From DATKNA01 sp963755755 (GTDB lineage: Bacteria; Actinomycetota; Actinomycetes; Actinomycetales; Kineosporiaceae): a stretch of DNA of 64,000 nt. Under the pieces are notes generated by a model. The model was not told where the DNA came from. It saw nothing but the letters and a program-made list of their open reading frames with translations, and searched no databases. The number at the start of each line of letters is the position of its first letter. Position 1 is the first letter of the stretch. The DNA is taken from the NCBI GenBank assembly GCA_963755755.1, contig CAVWLJ010000011.1:248001-312000 (forward strand), written 5' to 3'. This document shows positions 51,897 through 59,808 of this stretch, piece after piece. The position numbers were made by a program, and so were the translations under genes.

Positions 51897-53261
51897 TCAG
51901 GTGGCCATGTCGACGAAGCGCGAGTAGTGCCCCTGGAAGGCGACGGTGATCGTGTCCGTGGGCCCGTTCCGGTGCTTGGCCACGATGAAGTCGGCCTCGC
52001 CCGCCCGCGGCGACTCCTTCTCGTACATGTCCTCGCGGTGCAGCAGGATCACCATGTCCGCGTCCTGCTCGATGCTGCCCGACTCGCGCAGGTCGGACAT
52101 CTGCGGCTTCTTGTCGGTGCGCTGCTCGGGGCCGCGGTTCAGCTGGCTGAGCGCGATGACGGGGACCTCGAGCTCCTTGGCGAGCAGCTTGAGCGCCCGG
52201 GAGAACTCGGAGACCTCCTGCTGGCGGCTCTCGACCCGCTTGCCCGACGACATGAGCTGCAGGTAGTCGACGATCACGAGCTTGAGCCCGTGGCGCTGCT
52301 TGAGCCGCCGGCACTTCGCCCTGATCTCCATGAGCGACATGTTCGGGCTGTCGTCGATGAACAGCGGGGCATCGCTGACGTCACCCATCGTGCGGGCGAG
52401 CCGGGTCCAGTCCTCCTCGCGCATGGTCCCCTTGCGCATGTTCTGCAGCGGGATCCGCGCCTCGGCGGAGAGCAGTCGCATGGTGATCTCGTTGCGGCTC
52501 ATCTCCAGGCTGAAGATGACGGAGGGCATCTTGTGGTGGATGGACGCGCTGCGTGCAATGTCCAGACCCAGCGTGCTTTTGCCCACGGCCGGTCTAGCCG
52601 CAATGACGATCATCTGACCGGCATGGAAGCCGTTGGTGAGCCGGTCGAGGTCGGCGAAGCCGGTGGGGATGCCCGTCAGCCCGTCGCCGCGGTGGCTCGA
52701 CGCCTCGATCTCGTCGATCGCGCCCTCGATGATGGCGGACAGCGGCTGGTAGTCCTCGCTGGTCCGGCGCTCCGTCACCGCGTAGACCTCGGCCTGGGCA
52801 GCGTTGACGATCTCGTCGACGTCGCCGCCGTCGGTCGCGTACCCGAGCTGCACGATCCGGGTGCCGGCGGTGACCAGCCGGCGGAGCACCGCTCGCTCCC
52901 GCACGATCCGCGCGTAGTAGCCCGCGTTGGCCGCGGTGGGCACCGACGACAGCAGGGTGTGCAGGTACGCGGGACCGCCGATCGCGGCGAGCTCACCGCG
53001 CTTGGTGAGCTCGGCGGCGACGGTCACGGCGTCCGCCGGCTCGCCCCGCCCGTACAGGTCGAGGACCGCCTCGAAGACCGTCTCGTGCCGGGGGACGTAG
53101 AAGTCGTTGCCGCGCAGCACCTCGACGACGTCGGCGATGGCGTCCTTCGAGAGCAGCATGCCGCCGAGCACGCTCTGCTCCGCCGCCACGTCCTGCGGAG
53201 GGGTGCGCCCGAAGTCCTCCCGCGGGCCGCTGGAGCTGCTCTCGAGTTCGGCGAGGGACAC
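51897..53261 (-). CDS. dnaB: Replicative DNA helicase
   Basis: Hexameric 5'–3' helicase at the replication fork, 454 residues, without an intein. The N-terminal DnaB domain begins TPPQDVAAEQSVLGGMLLSKDAIADVVEVL. The RecA-like domain has Walker A VIAARPAVGKSTLGLDIARSA, IFSLEMSRNEITMRLLSAEA, Walker B LKLVIVDYLQLMSSG, and VPVIALSQLNRGPEQR with QMSDLRESGSIEQDADMVILLHRED. The GTG at 53261 is chosen because GGAAGGAG lies just upstream; an ATG 30 nt further up lacks such a site. It belongs to the conserved rpsF–ssb–rpsR–rplI–dnaB neighbourhood, here separated by two membrane-protein genes. The upstream region carries DnaA-box-like sites. Confidence 0.97.
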   Translation of the reverse strand: MSLAELESSSSGPREDFGRTPPQDVAAEQSVLGGMLLSKDAIADVVEVLRGNDFYVPRHETVFEAVLDLYGRGEPADAVTVAAELTKRGELAAIGGPAYLHTLLSSVPTAANAGYYARIVRERAVLRRLVTAGTRIVQLGYATDGGDVDEIVNAAQAEVYAVTERRTSEDYQPLSAIIEGAIDEIEASSHRGDGLTGIPTGFADLDRLTNGFHAGQMIVIAARPAVGKSTLGLDIARSASIHHKMPSVIFSLEMSRNEITMRLLSAEARIPLQNMRKGTMREEDWTRLARTMGDVSDAPLFIDDSPNMSLMEIRAKCRRLKQRHGLKLVIVDYLQLMSSGKRVESRQQEVSEFSRALKLLAKELEVPVIALSQLNRGPEQRTDKKPQMSDLRESGSIEQDADMVILLHREDMYEKESPRAGEADFIVAKHRNGPTDTITVAFQGHYSRFVDMAT

Positions 53262-53624
53262 TGCACTCCTTCCGTCGTCGAGAGCCGGCACGGCCGACCG
53301 GGTTCGAACACCTGTCTAGCAGCGGCCCACCGACACAGCGAGGGACGGCGGCCGGCCTGCCCCGGTCCCCACGACGGTAGGAGCGGGCGGCGGAGCCTTC
53401 AAACACCGCTGTGGGCGCACCTCGGGACAACCTGGGGACAACCTGGGGACAAGCCGGGCCGGTTGCCCACAGCCTGTGGACGAAGCGGTGGACAACTTCG
53501 GGCCGAGCCGGGGGAACCCTCCCCTGACCGGGTCGGATGCCCTCCACCGGGTGTGGACGTGGAAAACTCCGGGCGACATGCCGGTGAAGCCCGCGCTCGG
53601 GCGTGTCGAGGGAGGGCCGCAATC
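53262..53624. promoter_or_regulatory. dnaB / MATE divergent region with cluster of DnaA-box-like 9-mers and 11-bp tandem repeats
   Basis: Three 11-bp tandem units of GGGACAACCTG type lie at 53424–53434, 53435–53445 and 53446–53456 (the last is diverged). Within and after them are one-mismatch DnaA boxes (consensus TTGTCCACA or its complement). These are TGGGGACAA at 53433–53441 and 53444–53452, TTGCCCACA at 53463–53471, TGTGGACGA at 53475–53483 and GGTGGACAA at 53487–53495. Spacing near one helical turn suggests cooperative binding. No gene is seen here. DnaA control of dnaB is inferred. Confidence 0.55.
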
Positions 53625-54975
53625 GTGGCGTCAGCGGAGGAAGCGACGGTCGCCGTCCGCACGGATCGGCGCGCGGTCCTGGCGCTGGCCGTCCCCGCGC
53701 TGGGCGCGCTCGTCGCGGAGCCGCTGTTCCTGCTGGCCGACTCGGCCATCGTCGGCCGGCTCGGCACCGTGCCGCTGGCCGGCCTCGGCATCGCCGGCGG
53801 ACTGCTCGCCGCCGCCGTCAGCGTCTTCGTCTTCCTCGCCTACGGAACGACGGCGGCGGTGGCGCGGCGCACCGGAGCGGGCGACCGCGTCGGCGGGCTG
53901 CGCCAGGGCATCGACGGCCTCTGGCTCGCCCTGCTCCTCGGCGTCCTCGTCGCCGTCGTCGCGATACCGCTCGCCCCGACCGTGGTGGCGGCGTTCGGCG
54001 CACCCGCGGACGTCACCGAGCAGGCCGTGCTCTACCTGCGCTGGGCGCTGCCCGGACTCCCCGCGATGCTCGTCGTCCTCGCCGCCACCGGCGTCCTGCG
54101 CGGGCTGCTCGACACCCGCACGCCGCTCGTCGTGGCCGGCGTCGGTGCCGTGGTCAACGCCGTTCTCAACGTCGTGCTCGTGCACGTCGTGCACCTGGGG
54201 ATCCGGGGGTCGGCCCTGGGTACGGCGACCACGCAGGTGCTCATGGCGGTCGCCGTCTCGGCCGTCGTCGTGCGGGGTGCCCGCGCGAGCGGGGCACCGC
54301 TGCGGCCGGACACCGCCGGCATCCGCGGGGTCGCCCGGTCCGGGGTCGCGCTGCTCGTCCGCACCCTGGCGCTGCGGGCCGCGATCCTGATCACGACGTA
54401 CGCCGCGGCGTCGGCGGGGCCGGCCCAGCTCGCCGCCCACCAGGTCGTGAGCAACCTCTGGGGGCTGCTCGCCCTGGCGCTGGACGCCGTGGCGATCGCG
54501 GCGCAGGCGCTGACCGGGACGGCGCTCGGGGCGGGCGACGTCCCGGTGGTCCGGGCCACGACGGCGACGATGGTGCGCTGGGGCGTCGGTGCCGGCGTCG
54601 TCCTCGGCGTCGTCGCGGCCGCGGCCGCGCCGGTGGTGGCGCCCCTGTTCTCCGCCGACCCCGTCGTGCGGTCGGCCATCGTCGCGGCGACGCTGGTGGC
54701 CGCCGTCACGCAACCGATCGCCGGCTACGTCTTCGTGCTCGACGGCGTGCTCATCGGGGCGGGCGACGGCACCTTCCTCGCCCTCGCCGGGCGTCGCGCA
54801 GACCGTTCTGTACGCCCCGCTCGCCCTGCTCGTCGCACGCACCGGCACGCCGGGAACGGGCCGGCTCGTGCTGCTCTGGACGGCGTTCACCGGCTTCTGG
54901 CTCGTGCTCCGGGCGATCTCGCTCGGGCTCCGGGCCCGCTCGGACGCCTGGCTGGTCACGGGCGCGGTGCGCTGA
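53625..54975 (+). CDS. MATE-family efflux transporter (DinF type)
   Basis: Twelve-TM Na+/H+-coupled multidrug and toxin extrusion protein of 450 residues. N-terminal LALAVPALGALVAEPLFLLADSAIVGRLGTVPLAGLGIAGG is the MATE signature. LRWALPGLPAMLVVLAATGVLRGLLDTRTPL and ALGTATTQVLMAVAVSAVVV are in the N half, and AAHQVVSNLWGLLALALDAVAIAAQAL in the C half. The frame breaks at 54790–54793: GAGDGTFLALAG then VAQTVLYAPLALLVAR, repaired by one CG (GGGCGTCG to GGGCGCGTCG). The GTG at 53625 follows GAGGGAGGG. Its end overlaps the convergent DUF2079 gene by 20 nt. Confidence 0.87.
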
Positions 54976-56412
54976 CGGCATCCTCCGGGAGCTGGACGAC
55001 CTGCGGTGCCGGGAGGTGGACGACGACCACGCCGCCGATGGTCGTCACCTCGGCCCCGGGGGCGTGCGCGGCCAGCCACGCCTGCTTGGCGGCCGCCGAG
55101 GCGCCCAGCGACGAACCGTCCGGCGTCAGCACGACCCACCGGACCGGACCGGCCGGCAGCGTCGACAGCATGCGCACGTCGAGGCGGCTGACGAACACCG
55201 GCCCCAGCTCCTGCTGGACGGCCACCGCGTCCCCGGCGGGCAGCCGGCGGGCGATCTGCGTGGCGGCCTGCAGCCGGGGCGAGAGCCGGTAGGCGCCGGG
55301 GTCGAGGATCGGCCAGGCCGAGAGCTTCGCGACCCCGAGCGCAGGCCGCGACGCCGAGCGCGACCAGCCCGACGGTGGTGACCAGGACCGGTCGCCGGGA
55401 CGGCCGGGCGAGCACGTCGACCAGCGCGACGGCGGCCACGGGCACGAGGAGCACGTCGTAGTGGAAGTAGGTCTGCCAGTACGCCTCGTTCGACGAGACG
55501 GCCCGCCACAGCAGCGTGGGCGCGGCCAGGAGCGCGATCGGCGACCGCAGCCCGACGACGCCGGCCGTCGCGGCGAACAGCAGGGCGGGCTCCCAGCGGT
55601 GCCCGCCGGTGACGCCGGTGCCGGGCAGGCCCTGGGCGTTGCCGCTGGCCCCGGTGAGGAACTGCAGGTAGGGCGTGGAGTGCTCGGGGTTGACCGCCAG
55701 CACGACGGCGAAGGCGACGACGAGCCCCGCGACGCCGGCCGCGGCCAGGAGCAGCCCGGTGCGGCGGTCGCGGGCCAGCCACCACCACAGCAGCCCCGCG
55801 ACGACGACGGTGAGCCCGAGGTCCTCCTTGACGAGCAGCAGCGCGAGCGCGCAGCCGACCACGAGGCCGCGGCGGCGCTCCAGCAGGCCCAGGCAGAGTC
55901 CGGCCATCAGCGGCGCGCCGAGGCCGGTCTCGTGGACGTCGAAGACGGCGGCGGAGACGGCCCCCTTCGCGAGCACCACACCGACGACGAGCAGAGCGGC
56001 CACCGGCGGCCGGAGGTGCCCGAACGCGGCGAGAGCCGACGAGCAGGACCGCGACGGCGAGCGCGAGCGCCTGCGTGACGACGAGCACCCGGGGGTCCGG
56101 CCAGACGCGCCAGGCGACCCCGAAGACCGCGGTGATCGGGCTGAAGTGGTCGGCGAAGAGGTTGTCCAGGCCCCGGATCGCGGACCCGGGCCAGCGCCCC
56201 TCGCTCCAGCTCCGCGCCGCCTGGGAGAAGATCCCGAGGTCGTAGTTGCCGGAGCGGCCGGTGGAGTAGCGGACCAGCCCGATCGCGAGGTACAGCACGA
56301 ACGCCGCCCCCGCGGACGCGGCGGCGGGCAGCAGCGCAGGACGACGACGCCCCGGGGCCGGGAGCTCGACGCTGCCGACCCCGGGGACGCCGGGTGCTGC
56401 GGGCTGGGTCAG
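54956..56412 (-). CDS. DUF2079 multi-TM membrane protein
   Basis: Polytopic membrane protein of about 486 residues, DUF2079 family, with a fold like membrane glycosyltransferases. N-terminal region: YSTGRSGNYDLGIFSQAARSWSEGRWPGSAIRGLDNLFADHFSPI, the family core. Then VDVHETGLGAPLMAGLCLGLLERRRG-type and VKEDLGLTVVVAGLLWWWLARDRR segments, and C-terminal MAVQQELGPVFVSRLDVRMLSTLP. Two breaks, 56024–56028 (VGSRR then AFGHLRPPVAALLVVG) and 55338–55343 (VAACA then LGVAKLSAWPILDPGAYRL), are each fixed by one CG. The first TM requires sequence upstream of 56301. The only start in that frame is a CTG at 56412 overlapping the rplI stop (CTGA). Function unknown. Confidence 0.75.
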
Positions 56413-56855
56413 CCGGCGACCACGCTGACCGGCACCCGGGCCTGCACGTCCGGGTGCAGCCGGACGAGCACGGTGTACTCGCCGAGCGACTTGATGGGCT
56501 GCGGGAGCTCCACCTTGCGCCGGTCCACCTTCGGGCCGCCGACCTTGGCCACCGCGTCCGCGACGTCCGCGGTCGTGACGGCGCCGAACAGGCGGCCGTT
56601 GGCGCCGGCCTTGGCGGGCAGGGTGACCTTCGTGCCCTCGAGCGTGGCGCGCACCTGCTGCGCCTCCTCGAGGGACTTGATCTCCCGGGTCGAGCGCGCC
56701 TTGCGGATCGACTCGACCTGCTTCTCGCCGCCCTTGGTCCAGGCCACGGCGAAGCCGCGCGGGACGAGGTAGTTGCGGCCGTAGCCGTCCTTGACCTCGA
56801 CCACGTCGCCCGGGGTCCCGAGGCCGGTGACCTCCTGGGTGAGGATGAGCTTCAT
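56409..56855 (-). CDS. rplI: 50S ribosomal protein L9
   Basis: Two-domain L9 of 148 residues. N-domain MKLILTQEVTGLGTPGDVVEVKDGYGRNYLVPRGFA carries the L9 signature; a long connecting helix follows (KARSTREIKSLEEAQQV); and the C-domain has GRLFGAVTTADVADAV and LGEYTVLVRLHPDVQARVPVSVV. The ATG at 56855 lies 23 nt after the rpsR stop with GGAAGGAACTGACGAG upstream. Last ribosomal gene of the rpsF–ssb–rpsR–rplI operon. Confidence 0.97.
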   Translation of the reverse strand: MKLILTQEVTGLGTPGDVVEVKDGYGRNYLVPRGFAVAWTKGGEKQVESIRKARSTREIKSLEEAQQVRATLEGTKVTLPAKAGANGRLFGAVTTADVADAVAKVGGPKVDRRKVELPQPIKSLGEYTVLVRLHPDVQARVPVSVVAG

Positions 56856-56878
56856 CTCGTCAGTTCCTTCCGGGCCGA

Positions 56879-57115
56879 TCAGCGGGCCGAGCTGGAGTAC
56901 GGCAGCAGGGCCATCTCCCGCGCGTTCTTGACGGCCTTGGCGATCTCGCGCTGCTGCTGCACGGAGACGCCGGTGACCCGGCGGGCGCGGATCTTGCCGC
57001 GGTCCGAGATGAACTTCCGCAGGACGTTGACGTCCTTGTAGTCGACCTTCTCGACACCCGCGGACTTCAGCGGGTTCTGCTTCTTCTTGGGCTTGCGAAC
57101 GGGTGGCTTCGCCAT
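56879..57115 (-). CDS. rpsR: 30S ribosomal protein S18, cysteine-free (zinc-independent) type
   Basis: A 78-residue S18. The sequence runs MAKPPVRKPKKKQNPLKSAG, then VDYKDVNVLRKFISDRGKIRARRVTGVSVQQQREIAKAVKNAREMALLPYSSSAR. There is no cysteine at all. The zinc-ribbon CxxC seen in C+ S18 proteins is replaced by QNPLKSAG, and the NC(T/V)QHQR segment by VSVQQQR. This is the C-minus form usually produced by zinc-starvation paralogues, yet it sits in the main rpsF operon. The ATG at 57115 matches the family start. It lies about 90 nt after the corrected ssb stop. Confidence 0.96.
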   Translation of the reverse strand: MAKPPVRKPKKKQNPLKSAGVEKVDYKDVNVLRKFISDRGKIRARRVTGVSVQQQREIAKAVKNAREMALLPYSSSAR

Positions 57116-57206
57116 CGTGGTGCTCCTCCTCCTGGGGAGCCCGGGCATGCTCGGAACGAGGTGGCCCGGGATGGTCGGTGATCAGATGTCGATCAGGATG
57201 GTGAGA

Positions 57207-57757
57207 TCAGAAGGGCGGGTCCTCGCCGGCGCCGGCGTAGGCGTTGCCGCCACCGGACGGGCCGGTGGCCCAGGGGTCCTCGGTGCGGCCCTGCTGGGCG
57301 CGCCGCCGCCGTAGTTCCCCCCGCCGCCGCCGAAGCCGCTGTTGCCGCCGCCGCCGCCACCGCCGAAGTTGCCGCCGCCACCGCCGCTACCGCGCGAGGT
57401 CTTGGAGACCTTCGTCGTGGCGTAGCGCAGCGACGGGCCGACCTCGTCGACCTCGAGCTCGACGACCGTGCGCTTCTCCCCCTCCTTGGTGTCGTACGTG
57501 CGGCTGCGCAGGCGGCCGCTGACGATCACTCGGGTGCCACGGGTGAGCGACTCGGCGACGTTCTCCGCCGCCTCCCGCCACACGGAGCAGCGCATGAAGA
57601 GGGTCTCGCCGTCCTTCCACTCGTTCGACTGGCGGTCGAAGTTGCGGGGGGTGCTGGCGACGGTGAAGTTCGCGACGGCCGCACCCGACGGGGTGAACCG
57701 CAGCTCGGGGTCGTTGGTGAGGTTGCCGATGATGGTGATGACGGTCTCGCCGGCCAT
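57207..57757 (-). CDS. ssb: Single-stranded DNA-binding protein
   Basis: Essential SSB that coats single-stranded DNA, about 182 residues. The OB domain covers residues 1–110: ETVITIIGNLTNDPELRFTPSGAAVANFTVAST, MRCSVWREAAENVAESLTRGTRVIVSGRLRSRTY. A glycine-rich linker (GGGGGNFGGGGGGGNSGFGGGGGN) follows. As written the frame after the linker gives a nonsense tail. Removing one CG (or restoring two) in the run at 57298–57304 gives QQGRTEDPWATGPSGGGNAYAG ending GEDPPF, a normal acidic protein-interaction tip, with the stop at 57209–57207. It follows rpsF by 48 nt. Confidence 0.95.
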
Positions 57758-57805
57758 GCGCTGTCTGCCTTCTTCAGTGGGCGACTAGAGTCGGCGCCGC
57801 GCCGG

Positions 57806-58117
57806 TCAGCGTGCTGCGCGGCGAGCGCTGATGGGCTCGGGGCGGATGAGCTTGGTGCGCAGCACGGCCTCGTTGAGGTTGAGCTGGCGGTCGAGCTCCT
57901 TCGCGAGCGCCGGCTCGGCCTGCATGTCGACGACCGCGTAGATCCCCTCGGACTTCTTCTGGATCTCGTAGGCCAGCTTGCGCCGGCCCCAGATGTTGAC
58001 GTTCTCGATCGAGCCGCCGCCCTTGCGGACGACGTTGAGGAACCGATCGAGCGACGGTGCGACGGTGCGCTCCTCGAGCTCGGGGTCGAGGATGACCATC
58101 AGTTCGTAGTGACGCAT
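57806..58117 (-). CDS. rpsF: 30S ribosomal protein S6
   Basis: A 103-residue S6. MRHYELMVILDPELEERTVAPSLDRFLNVVRKGGGSIENVNIWGRRKLAYEIQKKSEGIYAVVDMQAEPALAKELDRQLNLNEAVLRTKLIR spans the whole fold without gaps against the family. The ATG at 58117 is preceded by GAGGAGGTGGG, which decides the start. First gene of the rpsF–ssb–rpsR–rplI operon; S6 pairs with S18 in the 30S platform. Confidence 0.97.
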   Translation of the reverse strand: MRHYELMVILDPELEERTVAPSLDRFLNVVRKGGGSIENVNIWGRRKLAYEIQKKSEGIYAVVDMQAEPALAKELDRQLNLNEAVLRTKLIRPEPISARRAAR

Positions 58118-58318
58118 GCGGGAACCCACCTCCTCTGGTCTGGGCGGTCACGGTCCTTCCGTGACAGGAGGGCTGTGCGTCGGCGGGCCCGGAGGAGCGA
58201 CGCTCCGCCGGAGGACCCGACGGACGAGGGTACCCCGGCGCCGACGGCGTCCCGAAATCGTTCGTCCACAGGCCCGAACGCCTGGTGCGCCGAGCGCCGG
58301 CCGGACCGCGTGCGCCCG
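58118..58318 (-). promoter_or_regulatory. rpsF operon promoter region
   Basis: About 200 nt without a gene. CGTTCG at 58259–58264 and CGAACG at 58275–58280 form a 6-bp inverted repeat around TCCACAGGCC; within it TCGTCCACA at 58262–58270 is a one-mismatch DnaA box. A strong GAGGAGGTGG ribosome-binding site sits before rpsF. I cannot place the -10 element confidently. Confidence 0.4.
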
Positions 58319-59765
58319 TCAGGTCAGCTCGACGACCAGCCGGTCCTCGGCGTCCCGGACCGGGCCTCCCACCGGGTCGTCCTCGCCCTCGGCGCCGTCG
58401 GCCGGCGTCCGCACCGGGTCGCGCCGCGGGTCGAGGGCCGCGCGTGCCGCCTGGACGGCGAGCCAGGCGATGCCGGCGAGCCGCGCGCCGACGAGCGCGA
58501 GGTAGAACCCGGCGGGCAGCCCGTGACTCGGCGTCGTGGCACCCGCGATGTAGAGCCAGACCCCGACGAAGTACGCGAGCTCCGTCGTCGCCCAGATCAG
58601 GTGGTCGCGCCACCGCAGCCCCGCGAGCGCGAGGAACGGCAGCAGCAGCAGCGACGCCTGGACGGGCAGCGACTTCAGCACCAGCAGCGTCGCGGCCGCG
58701 GCGAAGAGGGCGAGGTGGGCCAGCCGTGGCCGGCGGTGCGAGGCGAGCGCGAGCACCAGGGTCCCGATCACGACGAGGGCGAGCCCGAGCAGGACGCCGG
58801 TGGTCGCGGCGGAACCTCCGAGCGCGTGCACCGGGAGCCAGGCGGTCGCCCGCGGCGGCCGGCTCTGCTCGAGCAGGGACGGGACCAGCCACAGCGAGCC
58901 GTAGCCGGGAGAGGCGTCCCGCCAGCCCTCCCACGCGGCCGGCAGCCCGCCGTCCAGCCCGGGGAAGGCGAGCAGCCGGACGCCGAGCCAGACCGCGCCG
59001 GTGGTGCCCGCGAGGACGAGCGCCGGCCGGAGCCGGCCGGAGCGCAGTCCCACCGCCAGGACCGCCACCAGGAGGATCGCGACGGCCGGGGTCGCGAGCA
59101 CGGCGGCTCCGAGGAGCAGGCCCGCGGCCAGCGGCCGGGCGCGGGACCAGGCGAGCAGCGCCAGGGCCGTGAGCGCGACGCCGAGCAGCCCGAAGTTCAG
59201 CAGTCCGGCGGTGACGAGGACCGGGGAGAGGGCCAGGTGCGCCGCGTCCCAGGATCGTCGCCGGCCGGCGGCGAGCACCAGCGCGCCGACCGCGACGACG
59301 AGCGCGATCGCCAGCAGGACGGTGGAGAGGTCGAAGAACGCGCGCGGGGCCTGCCGCACCGTGGCCGGTGCCGACGACGCTCGACACGGCCCACATCGCC
59401 ACCGCGACGAGCGGCGGCTGGCCGAGGTCCGGGCTCCGCACGTCCTCGAGCGGCCCGGCGCCGCCGACGTGGGCGCTGACGTAGAGCACCGGGATGTCGG
59501 TGTAGCACTCGTGCCAGAACATGTCCGGCGTCGACCACCCGGTCGACCGGCAGTGCTGCTTCTGCACGAAGCCGACGCCGAGCACCGCGGTGGCGAGCAG
59601 CACGAGCACGGTCGCCGCGCTCCAGAACCGCCGCGCCGACGCGATCCGGCGCCCGGCCGGCCCTCCCGCGACGGCGCTGGCGAGCCGGACGACCGGGTCC
59701 TCCCGGGAGGGCGCCGCGACGGCGGGAGCGTCCGCCGGGGGCGGCACCGCCGTGGCGTCGCTCAT
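58319..59765 (-). CDS. GT87-type polytopic membrane protein (Rv0051-like)
   Basis: Multi-TM protein of about 482 residues, located as Rv0051-like proteins are, between ponA and rpsF. The N-terminal tail is proline-rich (AVPPPADAPAVAAP), TM1 is WSAATVLVLLATAVLGVGFVQK, and an extracytoplasmic loop holds CRSTGWSTPDMFWHECYTDIPVLY, in the position of the catalytic loop of GT87 polyprenyl-phosphate-mannose transferases. Many TM helices follow. The frame breaks at 59363–59368: MWAVSSVVGT then ATVRQAPRAFFDLSTVLL, with one CG in CACCGGCC restoring it. The ATG at 59765 is chosen for its GAGGAG site. Mannosyl- or arabinosyl-transferase-like role is inferred from family only. Confidence 0.78.
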
Positions 59766-59808
59766 CCAGGGCTCCTCGTCGTCGTGCACCGGCGGCTCGT
59801 CCTCCCGG

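Noticed and set aside
53424..53456. Replication origin itself
   Set aside because: Boxes are few and no dnaA or dnaN gene is present; a regulatory role at dnaB is the more modest reading.
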